A stretch of DNA of 64,000 bases from Trametes villosa (Eukaryota > Basidiomycota > Agaricomycetes > Polyporales > Polyporaceae): assembly GCA_002964805.2 (NCBI GenBank), contig PUDQ02000014.1:434001-498000 (forward strand), given 5' to 3'. The position numbers and the translations under genes are program-made. The notes under the pieces are model-generated. The model was given only the letters and a program-made list of their open reading frames with translations, searched no databases and had not been told where the DNA came from. Positions 24,601 through 33,930 of the stretch are shown here, in pieces. Within the stretch, counting starts at the first letter, position 1. Each line of letters begins with the position of its first letter.

Positions 24601-26361
24601 GGCGCGGTAGTTCGCATGGCCGAGGCGGCGATGCCAGGTCTCGAGAGTAGGTGCGCGAGAGACGACCAGAGCGGAGTCCACGGACGGAGCGGGACCAGAC
24701 AGCGAGTACAGCCCCTTGCCGACGCGAGTCCCAGTGAAGAAGAGAGCCCCGCTGCGGTGACGGAGAGTGACCCCAGAAGCGGTGAAGCCCACAGTGTAGC
24801 CGTGAGGACCGTCGCAGAGAGCCCGAACCGAGATGAGGCGCACAGAAGCATCAGGGACGTGGAGCGCGTTGTCCAGGACGAGGTGCTTGCCGCGGCCGAC
24901 GGACAGGCGGATCTTGCCGATGCCCGTGGCGTAGATAACGCTGCCGTTGACACCGCGAATGCCGCGAGGCGAGATGGGGTGAAGCTCCGAGAAGTCGGTG
25001 GCGACGGGGCTGATGTGAGTGGACGCGCCGGAGTCGAACAGGAAGGGTTCAACGTCAGAAGGTGCGGCGGAGTACGCGAGGTCCCAGTTCGCAGAGACGA
25101 CGAAGGGGCCGGCGGCGGCAGCGTACGCCTCGTAGGCACAGTCGCCGTGAGCATCGAGAGCATCCAGCCACTCCAGAGGGAGGTCGTCGGTCGGGAGCTG
25201 AAGCGGGCCGTCGTCTAGAACTTCGACGATAGAAGCGGCGGCGTGCGCGGCCTCGGGCGTGGCCGCGGTCAGAACGTAGGCCTTGCCCTGGGAGTCGTAA
25301 ACGGTCTGCGCGCTGGAGGCGGGCTTCGCCCCAGAGGGTTTGCCGCCAGACCTGCCCGCGCGGGCGGCGCGACGGGCGGCGACGCGAGCCTCGACTTCGG
25401 CACGTTTGCCGTGCATGACACCACCAGGCTGGTAGCAGTCAGCGGTCGCATGAGTGTCGCGCTTGCAGTTGCTGCAGTGGACCGGGATCCGGGCGCCAGG
25501 GCGATGCGGTTGAGCGGAGAGCGCGGCGTCCGTAGCGAGGCCGGAACCAGACGCGGAGTCGGAACGGAGCGATTGTTCCAGCTCGACACGTTTGATGATG
25601 TTGGCGACGGTGTAGGGTGCGGTGACGGTCGCGCGAGAGAACGAGTCCGCGACGTGACGTTGGAGGTCGGGCATAGCGTCGCGCATCATGTGCAGGAGAG
25701 CGACCTGAGCGAGGGAGTCGGCGTCCAGAGTGCCCATGCCGATGATCTGGCGGCAGAGCGTCACACAGTGAAGGGCCTGGGGGACGAGAGCCTTAGCGGG
25801 ATCGAAGCGACACTGCAGGAGATCGCGCAGAAGAAGGACTTGGGCGTGAGGGCCGCGGTTGAGGTGGCGGTCGTGCAAGAATCGCCAGAGGGTAGACGCG
25901 ACCTTCTCGCCGGAGATGTGCTCGCGCTCGTCGTCCGAGCATTGCAAGCGGATAAAGGCGTAGACGTGGTTGTTGTTCTGGGTCCACGCGCGTGCGCTGG
26001 AGGGACGCGACACGGAGTCGGGACAGACGCAGTCCGAGGACAGGTACTCTTCGAGGTCGCCGCAGACGGAGAGGACGTCGCAGACACGACGCGACCAGTT
26101 CCGATAGTTCCCCACAGTGAGATCCAGAAGGTCAGCAGCCGGGAACTTGTTGAGCAAGTTCGGCGGGATCTGGATCCGAGTGATCGGGTCGGGGTCGGTG
26201 TTGGCGGCGGACGCCACCGAGGACACAGCGGCCGGGGTAGCGGAGATTGCCGCGACGGCGGTGCCTGCGGGGGTGGCGGTGACGAAGTCGGAGTCGCTGC
26301 CGATCGAGGACGACATGGCGTCAGACAGGTCGGAAGGTGTGACCGTGAGCGAGGGCCCCAT
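21658..26361 (-). CDS. copia Gag-Pol polyprotein, intact
   Basis: Single frame of 1567 codons from the first ATG at 26361 (MGPSLTVTPSD); the frame is open a further 53 codons upstream but without ATG. Domain order is that of Ty1/copia: Gag with a CCHC knuckle (CSNC-x4-H-x4-C) near residue 295; aspartic protease FLFDSGAST near 440; GAG-pre-integrase WHRRLGH near 580; integrase with IIDDHSS, TDNGE and HNGKVERVH (DDE) about 650-800; a long Pro/Ala/Ser-rich linker; reverse transcriptase about 1090-1250 with QVDVKTAFLYG and GVHVDDFL (VDD catalytic pair kept, Tyr replaced by His in YVDD); RNase H with GYTDSDHA and TTEAEYMA about 1410-1490; and the terminal ADIFTKPL. No stop or frameshift is present, suggesting recent activity. 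The nested plus-strand open frames are shadows of it. Confidence 0.95.
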   Translation of the reverse strand: MGPSLTVTPSDLSDAMSSSIGSDSDFVTATPAGTAVAAISATPAAVSSVASAANTDPDPITRIQIPPNLLNKFPAADLLDLTVGNYRNWSRRVCDVLSVCGDLEEYLSSDCVCPDSVSRPSSARAWTQNNNHVYAFIRLQCSDDEREHISGEKVASTLWRFLHDRHLNRGPHAQVLLLRDLLQCRFDPAKALVPQALHCVTLCRQIIGMGTLDADSLAQVALLHMMRDAMPDLQRHVADSFSRATVTAPYTVANIIKRVELEQSLRSDSASGSGLATDAALSAQPHRPGARIPVHCSNCKRDTHATADCYQPGGVMHGKRAEVEARVAARRAARAGRSGGKPSGAKPASSAQTVYDSQGKAYVLTAATPEAAHAAASIVEVLDDGPLQLPTDDLPLEWLDALDAHGDCAYEAYAAAAGPFVVSANWDLAYSAAPSDVEPFLFDSGASTHISPVATDFSELHPISPRGIRGVNGSVIYATGIGKIRLSVGRGKHLVLDNALHVPDASVRLISVRALCDGPHGYTVGFTASGVTLRHRSGALFFTGTRVGKGLYSLSGPAPSVDSALVVSRAPTLETWHRRLGHANYRATHVVASQVRAAGTPVNLSLLPPKCDHCIVGKQTRSSVPKVREGVRSEERGATYFIDATGDQCTRSASGNICSLDIIDDHSSHGWAFPLRSKGDCSAKLRVFLIARRAEGCPVRRIVTDNGECTTKEIKAVCNELGVQFEWTAPDTSAHNGKVERVHRTYLGKSRAMRLAANVPENRWDEFYVTACYLSNRTPSSSLPRGISPYEAWFGSPPSLRHLREIGARAFVRINTHNPKLRPRSFECVLIGYGTNSKTYRLYHRETHRVISSFHVKFIESHESASPLPPPPAPPASSPAPVPSSPPSSSSSDLVADWPEDPPFSPTVPHTAPPVPPSLLPAASADAPAPSAPVAAPVPPAPDAPPLPHVIVSPVADAPPAADSAPVLSPRSRAPSQRRAAAEDLPWVSQLERAVAECKVSADRVSADRAARRASRIESELASYTELDLALAATLQLDSAYDGDPTCLKDALASPFAAEWRTALEEEFQSIKDLGVYNLIPRSDVPGHRRIMHGKPVFRLKRDEHGNPVRFKARWVCKGYEAVWGQDFYSTTSPTMRLESFRILIHLAASLDWDIHQVDVKTAFLYGTLPDNEICYMEQPRGFEAPGKEDWVWELRKGLYGMPQGGRTWNRAMNDHLLSVGFARVPSEYCLYHRTTSEGTVITGVHVDDFLAIASSPAAAASFKADLRRLWTISDLGEARYCIGIGIERDRASRTARISQTALIDRIVSQFGLADAHPVLTPMETDTNLSREKHSPRTEDEKLAARSWPYRALVGSLNYLAVGTRPDISFAVQQLSQFLDCYGHAHWEAAKRVVRYLKGTRSLALHLGGSRTAFLLGYTDSDHARCTDSRRSVGGYCWSLGSGMVSWAARKQSCAADSTTEAEYMAAAEASKDGVWLRSLLQSIGYPQTRPTPLAVDNNGAVTLSGDPTHHTKTKHIDIKYHILRDYVSSDQLFVHWLPTDDNVADIFTKPLPGPKFTIFRGCLGLR

Positions 26362-26569
26362 GTTCGGAATGTGAAGGGAAAGTCGAACCAAGGGGAAAAA
26401 GACCGCAGGGAGAGAGTGTCGAAGGCGACGAGAGAGAACGAGAACGGAGAGAGGTAGGGCAACTAGAAGAGGGAAACGCGGAAAGAGAGAGGGTGCACAC
26501 GTCTGTGGGTGCGGGTTCACGCGAGCTTGACGGTGCTAGGCGGCGGATCTCCGGGAGATCAGGCCAGAA

Positions 26570-26580
26570 GGCTCATAACC
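26570..26580 (-). other. primer-binding site (initiator tRNA-Met half)
   Basis: The minus strand reads GGTTATGAGCC immediately after the 5' terminal repeat (which ends AACA). It is complementary to the GGCUCAUAACC anticodon arm of fungal initiator tRNA-Met, the primer type known for copia elements that use a tRNA half-molecule. Confidence 0.75.
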
Positions 26581-26649
26581 TGTTATGTCCTAGACACTGG
26601 TCAGACGGAGCTCAGAGGGCGTGGAACCGACTGCATATATGTACCTAGA
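26581..26649. repeat. terminal direct repeat of copia, right (5' side)
   Basis: TGTTATGTCC to GTACCTAGA, paired with 21141-21209. The duplicated internal pieces seen on the left are absent here. Confidence 0.7.
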
Positions 26650-26654
26650 GCTAC
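26650..26654. repeat. target-site duplication of copia (right)
   Basis: GCTAC, matching 21136-21140. It fixes the outer boundary of the element even though the terminal repeat is short. Confidence 0.7.
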
Positions 26655-26932
26655 ACGAGCTAATCTACGGGAGAAGCAGCTGTCGAGTGACGCAGGACAT
26701 AGCGAGGGCGACCAAGGCGAGAGGACCGGTACCAGAGAGGAGCCACGAAGACGAGCCGGTAGCCAGACCAGACAGCAGACCAGTGCACAAGAGAGGCTGG
26801 CCGGGAGCCGTAAGACGACGCAAGTGAGCGAGGACGCCGGAGCGAAGAGTGGGTGTGACCTGCGGGACGGGGCAATGTTAAGGATAGCGGGGTACTCAAA
26901 CTACAAGTACCACGCACCTGTGTCTGAAGCAC

Positions 26933-28948
26933 CTACTCGACCGAGGCCTCCAGCTCCGCCACAGTACCCGAGGGCCCGGGAACGTCCTCTTCATATGCCT
27001 CCTGCTCGACGGACTGGGTGACGTCCACCTCGCGCGGCGCCGGTGCATCGGGGTCCTCAACTGCGCTTTCGGCGGCCTCATCAGCTGGGCTGTTCCTGGC
27101 GCTGCTGCGCTGCCGCGGCCGTGGGACGGGGACAGGCTCTTGCTCGGCGTTGGTGTGTGGCTCCTGCTCGGTGTTGGTGCGTGCCGCGACGAGTGCGGCG
27201 GCCTTGCGGGCCTCGATCTCGGCGAGCACAAGGTCGAACGAGGATGGCTCGTCATCCTCGTCAGAGTCCTCGTCGTCCGAGGACGACCGCTCGAGCACTC
27301 GGCTATAAGGAGGTCAGGATACAAAGTGTACGAGGAATAAGCACAATGTGTTGCTTACCGTGTATACCACCGTGTGATCTCATCGCGCCATTCGTGGTCG
27401 CGCAGGCAAGCAGTCAGGACACTCCCCGCGAACTCCGACATGCTGTAATCGCCGTCCACGCCTTGCCAATCGCCCTGATCGTTCAGCACGAAGCGCACCT
27501 GTGGGAAGAGAGTGTGGTCAGCGGACGTGTGATGCTATGATGGCGGGCTCACCAGTGTCGCGACATAGACGACGGTGAGGATATGTACCCCCTCGTCGCC
27601 CCAATCCATCTTGCTGGCAATCGGAGGCTTGCCGCGACTTTTGGTGTTGGCATCCGAGTCCGGAGCCGACGAAGGGCCTGTGTAGACGAGTTGGAAGTAC
27701 TGATGCATCCGGCGTGCTGTAGTCAGTGGACGGGCGATCAGAGCAGATAGAACACTCACCCGCAGCATGGCCTTGCTCTTGAGGAAGCCTGAGAATTGAT
27801 CGCCCGGCTTGTACAGCTTCATGTCGTACATGACGAGCGGCCACTGGGCGCCCTTGACGCGCGGCCTACTTCTCGCCTTGTTGCGAATCAGGCGGCAAAA
27901 CCTGGAAAGATATCATGAGAATGAGGACACCGGCAGGCGCGAGACTCACTCTTCCGGGTCTTTGTCAAACCGTTCTAGCAGCGTGACCGGGCAGAGCAAA
28001 CGCGCTGTCTCGGGGTGCTTGAATCCCCGGCTATGCTTCTCCTTGACGCCCTTGCTGTCTATAAACTCGAAGTACTCGAAGAACCTCGCCTTGACCCGAG
28101 TGAGGTCGTCGCTCCGGGCTTTGCCCGCAATAGTAGTCATCTGGTCGAGATCAATCAGCGGCCACCTGTGCCCAGCATCAGGACGTACCCATGTGCCCAG
28201 ATTGGCAACGAGATCGGGAGCTTGGCGCAAGTACTCGGTGTTGTCGGCGATGGCTGGGAAGAGGTCCTTGATGCGGTCGAAGTATATGTGCACTTGCCAG
28301 TATTCATCCCAGGTCCTGATCCGGAGAAAACGGGTGAGTATATGCGCATATAGTGACACAGCACTTACGGCTTCGTGTACTCTGGATCGTCGTCGCGATA
28401 CTTGCCATCGCGCGCGAGACCTTTTGACAGGACAGTCTTGTACAGCACGCCGTCGCCTAAGTTGCGCGTCAGGAGGCGTGCGACCTGATGCAGGGCTTCT
28501 ACGCCATTATCAATGCGAAGGGGTTGGCTATATGCGGTGTCAGTATCCATGTGCACGCATATATGCAGACTCACGTTGGGCTGATTACAATCAACTGAAG
28601 GCGGGTGATGCCTTCGGGATCGTAGGAGAGCACCGTCCCGCTACGGTCTTCAGTGTCGGCTGGTTCGGGCTCGGGTGTTGCCTCGCGCACATGGTGTTTC
28701 TTCTTCTTCTTCGGTGCCGGCTCCTCGAGCTCTTCGCCCGAAGAGGATTCTTCAATGAGCATGCTGCGCTTGCTTTGAGTTGTGATTGACGTCTGCTTGG
28801 GCGGCTTGACCGGCGGCTTGACCGGGGATTTGGCGGGTTGAGTGCGCGGCGCAGTCGAGACACGCGCAGGTGAGGAGGACGGAGGTGTGTGCAGAGGCGC
28901 CGCCTTGGCCTTGGTGATTCGCTTCAAGCTGGAGAAGGCGTTTGTCAT
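26933..28948 (-). CDS. DUF6698-family protein, divergent from the Plavaka transposase
   Basis: Member of a large Agaricomycete-specific family (DUF6698) of unknown function. The ATG at 28948 starts MTNAFSSLKRITKAKAA, followed by a Pro/Ser/Lys-rich disordered N-terminus with a KKKKKHH basic stretch that could be a nuclear signal. The conserved core is spread over several exons: SRGFKHPETARLLCPV, GAQWPLVMYDMKLYKPGDQF, KSKAMLR, FQLVYTGPSS, and VVYVATLVRFVLND. These match in order the family pattern RGFxHxxTGxLLCP / GDQWPxFLY / IFTSPSS / AYVATQVRFAL. The C-terminus is an acidic Ser/Asp/Glu-rich tail ending AELEASVE-stop at 26933. All introns have GT/AG ends. It is head-to-head with the Plavaka transposase (256 bp between starts), which suggests both belong to one mobile element. 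Family recognition is from memory of the pattern, with no search run. Confidence 0.75.
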
Positions 28949-29204
28949 GGTGAGGGGATGGTGGTGGTAGGAGTGGAAGAAAGGAAATGGGGAAAACCAG
29001 GGCAGAGGGGGATTTATAGCGGCAGAAGAGCACGGCGGGATAGCCTGAATGCGGTCACGTGGTGGATTTATTCGGTGGACGCGACGCGACGCGACGCGTC
29101 GTGGCGCGTCATACGGGCGCTTAGAACTCTGCCGCTTTTTGTTCTCGCACCTCATCCGCACACCTGCCGCTTTGCTCTCTCGTCGACGCTCCCCGCATAT
29201 CTCC
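28949..29204. promoter_or_regulatory. bidirectional promoter, DUF6698 / Plavaka transposase
   Basis: The 256 bp between two divergent start codons. It holds CACGTG (29056-29061), a TTTATAG reading left to right near 29012, a TTTATT near 29067, and the tandem repeat (GACGC)x4. Confidence 0.5.
29078..29097 (+). repeat. (GACGC)4 tandem repeat
   Basis: Four perfect copies of GACGC inside the bidirectional promoter, followed by GTCGTGGCGCGTC, which is partly its complement. Confidence 0.85.
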
Positions 29205-30384
29205 ATGGACAAATGCACGGCATCCAAATGCACCTTCAAGACATACGGAAAACGCAGTCTGGCTATCCACGAGGCAAGCTGCAAGCACCTCCTCCCCGAA
29301 ATAGCTAGTATTCTCCAAAAACGCGTACTCGAGGATGCGGAAGAGGAACGGTTGCGCAAACTCCCCCGTTTGCACAATGCCGAGGGAGACGCGGAGGATG
29401 TGAGTACCTCTACATGATTTAAATGATTGATTCTAACGCATATAGCCAGTTTTCGGCACTCGCGGCACCCCCGAGCCCCCCACCGGCACCTCCGAGTCCC
29501 CAACCAGCACCTCGTACTCGCTCAGGCCGATCCATACGCGTACCAAAGCGTCTCGTCGACTACATCCCCTCTACCAAGGACGACATGCCCACCCACCTCG
29601 CAGAGGCCTTCCCTGACCCACCAACACAGCCGCCGTCCCGATACGTCTTGCCCACGGTTGAGGACGCAGTCGATGAGGACTCCAGCGATGTTTTCCAAAC
29701 AGAGCCGAACTCATTTGGCGTATACCGAGAGTACACGGTTGCCCCTCAGCGAGATCCCGAGGCGTGTGTTTCTCTGGACTCCCTGTGCGATGCGCCGACA
29801 CTCGAGAAGGCCGACCATCTCGCTGATAACCCCGAACTACGGTACTCGAGCATTTACTGGCTCACACGAAATGCCGACACTGGGGAAACCTCGAACACGG
29901 CCATCGGGCCGTTCGATAACAAGACTCAGTTCCGCTTGACTGACTGGCGGCACAACGCTTCGCTTACCAAGTCTATGGAGGACTTTGATGACCTGATCGA
30001 CGTCATCAGGTCCGAGGGATTCTCGCCGGAGGACTTAGCCGGGTTCAGCGCCAACATCGCCCAGAAGAAGCTTGACGAGTATAAGCATCCGAAGGGCATA
30101 TTCTCAGCAGAGGACGGCTGGAAGGAAAGCTCGGTTGACATCCCCCTGCCGAAGGCCAAGGAGAGGTACAGCTCCGAGGAGGCAGCACTGACGTTCAAGG
30201 TTGGCGGTATCCATCACCGCAGCCTGACCGCTATCGTTCGGGGTGCCGCACAAGACTCCCGCTTCGCGCATCAGATGAACTGGTTCCCATACACCATGTT
30301 CTGGAACCCTCCGCCCTCTCCCCGTGCTCAGCCCTCCCCGCAATCTCGTTCATCCTCGCCGAGTAGCTCGCAGCGTATCCGCAT
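29205..30384 (+). pseudogene. Plavaka transposase, 5' part (split by hAT insertion)
   Basis: N-terminal third of a Plavaka-type transposase. Exon 1 (29205-29399) begins MDKCTASKCTFKTYGKRSLA and holds the family's N-terminal zinc-finger-like C-x4-C...H-x3-C. A 50-bp intron (29400-29449, with TTCTAAC branch) leads to exon 2: a Pro/Ser-rich stretch, RSGRSIRVPKRLVDYIP, then the conserved block PFDNKTQFRLTDWRHNASLTKS ending in a Tyr-containing HQMNWFPYTMFWNPPP. The reading frame meets the hAT element after codons for QRIRI and stops at 30403 inside it (its last codons, KAEHG, are hAT sequence). Exactly after the 8-bp duplication on the far side (36223) the frame resumes. The break is therefore a clean insertion, not decay. 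Confidence 0.88.
30377..30384. repeat. hAT target-site duplication (left)
   Basis: ATCCGCAT, repeated at 36215-36222. Eight bp is diagnostic for hAT transposition. Confidence 0.92.
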
Positions 30385-30396
30385 TAAGGCTGAACA
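30385..30396 (+). repeat. hAT terminal inverted repeat, left
   Basis: TAAGGCTGAACA, perfect inverse of the right end; the match stops at the next base. Confidence 0.92.
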
Positions 30397-30418
30397 CGGA
30401 TAACCTATAGGTTATCCG
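30397..30418. repeat. 22-bp perfect palindrome beside the left hAT terminus
   Basis: CGGATAACCTA followed by its exact inverse complement, starting one base after the 12-bp inverted repeat. No equal palindrome stands at the right end, where CCGGACC / GGTCCGG and CCGGG / CCCGG arms occur instead. Possible transposase-binding site. Confidence 0.8.
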
Positions 30419-30745
30419 GAGCTGAACCTACAGGTTTTTACAGATCACTAACTTAAACCTAGAGCTGTGCGGATACGATCCGCAAAGTGACCGGGATCCG
30501 GAGAACCGGACCTGCAACCTACAGGTTAACCTACATACAGACCCGGACCCGCAATGCCTCACGGATATCACAGGTTCAGCGGGTTTTGTGCGCAATTTTA
30601 CAAGGTTAGGGCGCAAAATAGAGAGCTAATATGATACCTGAACACATAACAAGACACTAAACATAGCAAGGAAGAGGCAAGAGCGGGGGTTGATGCATTA
30701 GAAGAAGATATAAGACGGTACATGGGGGCTGGTACTACACGGCGC

Positions 30746-33700
30746 TTAGTCGATCTCGATGACCTCGGCAGCGGAGGCGCCAGCAGCGCGCGAGCCGCCC
30801 GACCGGCGCGTCCTCTCGCTAAGGAGGTTCACGACGTCAGCCTCCGGAACAAGCTCGTCATGGTCGCTCCACGAGCCGAGCACGGTGCCGGTGCGGACCG
30901 ACTCGTCACTGAGGGAGTGGCGGAGACGGGAGACCGTCAGTCTCCCGCGCGAGAACGAGCGCTCCGAGTCTGTAGACGTAGCTAAACGAGTGAATGAAGT
31001 GTTAGTTGACGAGCTTAATATAATGCTATTAGGTGTAACTCACCTTGAGCACTCAAGTAATCAAGGGCCATGCGGGCCAACGGCGACTTTGAGGTCTTCC
31101 AGATGACATTCCAGTACTCGAGAGGGTCCTGGATGGTCGACAGCGGGGGGGCCTCGAGGTAGGCCTCGAGCTCATCTTGACGAGCGGCCTGGTCGCGGTT
31201 CGCGATGGACGCGAAGAGGTCCTTCGACGACCCCTGGTAATCAATGCTTCGTATCAGTGACTCGTCGCGCGCAACGCTGTACACAATGACGTACCAGGCG
31301 CGACGCGCGCTGCGCGCTGTGACGACCGGTGCCAGCGCCTTGAGAGGACGTACCCGCGCGCGCGTCGGGCTGAGCCCGTGACGACGAAGCCACGGGCGCA
31401 TGCGAGCGCGCCGAAGCGGAGGCGTGGCCTGCGGAGGCCTGTTGAGAAGGCTCCGGCTCCGCGCCGTTGTTCGCCGGCTGGTTCTTGTAGAAAGTCGTCC
31501 ACTCCGTGCGGACGATCTCGAGGGCCTCCGTAATCCACTCTTCCGGCCACTCTTGGTCGCGGAAGTACTGGCACTTATAGCGAGGGTGGAGCACTGGCGA
31601 GATGTATCAGCTATGCACAAAAGATGCCCACGAAGCGACTCACCCATAGCAATCCGATAGACGATGCTGTCGTCCGTGAGGCTATAGTACTTATTGAGGA
31701 TGACACGGCCGCGTTCGGCGGCCGCGCGAACGGCAGGCGCGAGGTTGGCGTTGTCCTTGAAGTTGTCGACGTGGCGGGTGAGGACATCGATGTATGGAAT
31801 CACCTGGTGAACGAGCGCCCGGCCGCTCGTAGAGATCTCCTTGGTCGCGAACAGGAACGGCTGCACAGTAGGAGACAGTCAGTGTGCGAGGTTATAAAGC
31901 AGGACGGAGGAACTCACATCGAGAAGGTCGTGCAGCTGCTGCAAGACCATCCACTCCTCGTCGCTGAGGACGTACTGCCGCAGGCGTGTGCCCCGCGGTT
32001 TGTTGAATTGGACCATGTCGCAGAGGTCCGTCAGGACGACGCGCATCTCCAGCGCGCGCCCGAGGACCTCTGTGACAGTGTTCCACCGCGTTTTGACGCA
32101 GCGGATGAGGACCTCGCTGTTGAGGCCTGCCGCAGAGGCCAAAGTGGCCAGCTCCGCGCGAATGGTGGGACTGTTCCACACCTTGCGCGAGAGCTTCAAA
32201 ACCTGTAAGGACGTGAGTAAGACGCGCACGCGGGGACGGGCTGATTGCGTTGCACGCACCTTCGTGAGCGCGGCTGAGGCCAGCTTGAGGTCCTCGGCAG
32301 AGACCGCGATGCCGAGCTCCTCGATGAGCTCGTCCAAAACGGCCTCGTCTGCCGCTTCGCGGCTCTCATCGGCCTCGTCCGCCGCTTCGGCGTCGTCCTC
32401 GTTCGGGTCGTCGTCCTCGTCGCGCTCGCCCTCGAGCAACTTGGCGCGGCCGAACTGTGATAGTATACCCTGCATTAGACGTGTCAATAGATAAGTTAAC
32501 GCGAGAGCCCTCATGTCTTGTACATACCTTGACCACCAAGTTGAGAACGTGTCCAAAGCACCGGACACGCACGAGCGTGCCTCGGAACTTTGGGACGAGT
32601 ACATGCATTTCTTTGAGCATGGTCGTGTTGTTCTCAGCGTTATCGCACGTCACCGAGAGCACCTATGTACAGGTTAGTAGTGCACTAAGCGAGGATACAG
32701 AGCTTAGTATGGTACCTTCTCCTCAATGCCGAAGTCCTTGAGGCATTCGACGAGCTTTTCAGCTAGGTACTTCCCGGTGTGTGAACTGGTCAGACTGTCC
32801 CCATATTAATGCACGAATTTATATAGCCTACGCAGATGTACTTACCGAACGAAGTCCAGGATGATATGACGAACCTTGCCGTCGTCGTGCCAGTGGGCCG
32901 TAATGCCGAGGAAAGCCAGAATATTGGGGGATGTCCACCCGTCGACGCAGATATGCACGCGCCCGGGATACTCCTATAACAGGGTCAGTCCGATAGCGCA
33001 CACCGCGCAGACTGGAACATACCGCGAACAGCTTGATGACAAGCTTCTTGCAGTAGTGCATGATGACGTGCACGTCACGCGAGACAGTTACGCGCGAGGG
33101 GATCTCCACGCGGCCGTAGAGCATCCGCAGGAGAGCGCGGAACTCGGGATCCTCGACCGCGAGGAAGGGGCGATGGTGGCACGCGCACCAGAGCGCGAGG
33201 TAGTACCGTACTCGCGCGGCCGAGTACGTCGAGCCTGCGGCGAACGCGCTGATGGCCTCGCTCTCAGGCGTCTTCGCGGGCTCGCACCGCAAGACATGTC
33301 GACCGAGGTTTCCCGTGGAATCCTCGTAGTCGGAGCGGTCTACCCATGTCCCGGGATGCCTGTAAGAGAGAGAGAGAGAGGTGTCAGTACTGACCGGAGG
33401 GCTGATACCGGGTGACGTACGCCTTGCAGACAAACCGGTGAATGACCGGTGCGTCCCCGACAGGGACGATGATCTTTGCGGCCTTGAAGTGGTCATAGAC
33501 CTTGGACCGCCACCGCTTTGAGAGCGTGTCTACAGGCAAGGTCAGTATGCTAGAAAAAGAAGAAGCATGAAGTGAGCGTACCGAGGATCTCCTCAGGGGT
33601 CTTCCCCGAGTACTTCTCCAAGAAACGCGCACGCTTTTGAGCGGCAGTGAGGCGCCCTCCAGCGGCAGCGGCCGCGACAACGGCTTGAGCGTGAGCCGCC

Positions 33701-33930
33701 ACCGCTGCCACCGGCGCGTCGAGGGCAACCACGGGCGGGGCAACCGCGGGCGCATCGCCGGCGTCCTCGTCCTCGTCCTGAGAGCTGGGCGGCGGCGCAG
33801 GCGAGCTCGCGCGGCTACTGGCGGTGCGCGCACGCTTGCGCGCTCCAGTCTCCTCAGCGTCCTCGCTGTCGGAGCGGGGAGCCTCGTTAGAGAGGGGCGC
33901 GGCGCGACGTTTACCAGCGGCAGACGACAT
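30746..33930 (-). CDS. hAT-superfamily transposase, intact
   Basis: DDE-type cut-and-paste transposase. The ATG at 33930 starts MSSAAGKRRAAPLSNEAPR; an Ala/Ser/acidic low-complexity N-terminus follows, then KYSGKTPEEIL/DTLSKRW and an HHRPFLAVEDPEFRALL helix. The catalytic core shows CVDGWTSPN (first Asp), LSVTCDNAENN (second Asp) and CFGHVLNLVVK, then an acidic insertion (DEDDDPNEDDAEAADEADE). RCVKTRWNTV and LHPRYKCQYF are typical of hATs. The C-terminal dimerisation domain is YWNVIW...SPLARMALDYLSAQ, then ATSTDSERSFSRGRLTV. It ends EVIEID-stop at 30746. About a dozen short introns, one containing an (AG)n tract at 33363-33380. No stop or frameshift seen. No clear BED zinc finger was found. 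Confidence 0.9.

Larger units (their letters stand above)
21141..26649 (-). mobile_element. Ty1/copia LTR retrotransposon, 5.5 kb
   Basis: Class I element transcribed on the minus strand. It is bounded by GCTAC target duplications and by 69-bp terminal direct repeats (21141-21209 and 26581-26649) that differ at two positions. A primer-binding site touches the inner edge of the right repeat. One intact gag-pol frame fills the interior. Odd points: the terminal repeats are very short for an autonomous copia. The left end carries a second copy of the first 24 bp of the shared sequence (21149-21172 and 21204-21227). It also carries a second copy of a 21-bp piece (21173-21193 and 21285-21305, the second between CATACCT and AGGTATG). 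An originally longer LTR, with its left end near 21141 or 21200 and its right end at 21397 next to a purine tract, may have been shortened on the right-hand side. Confidence 0.88.

Noticed and set aside
21538..26457. Long plus-strand open frames over the copia element (21538-22284, 22411-23301, 23776-25218, 25243-26457)
   Set aside because: They are antisense shadows of the GC-rich gag-pol frame and show no family motif.
26362..26520. Upstream extension of the copia frame by 53 codons
   Set aside because: It has no ATG; the first ATG is at 26361 and the region is better read as the 5' leader.
30404..30745. Continuation of the Plavaka gene directly downstream of 30403
   Set aside because: This is hAT end sequence; the true continuation is at 36223.
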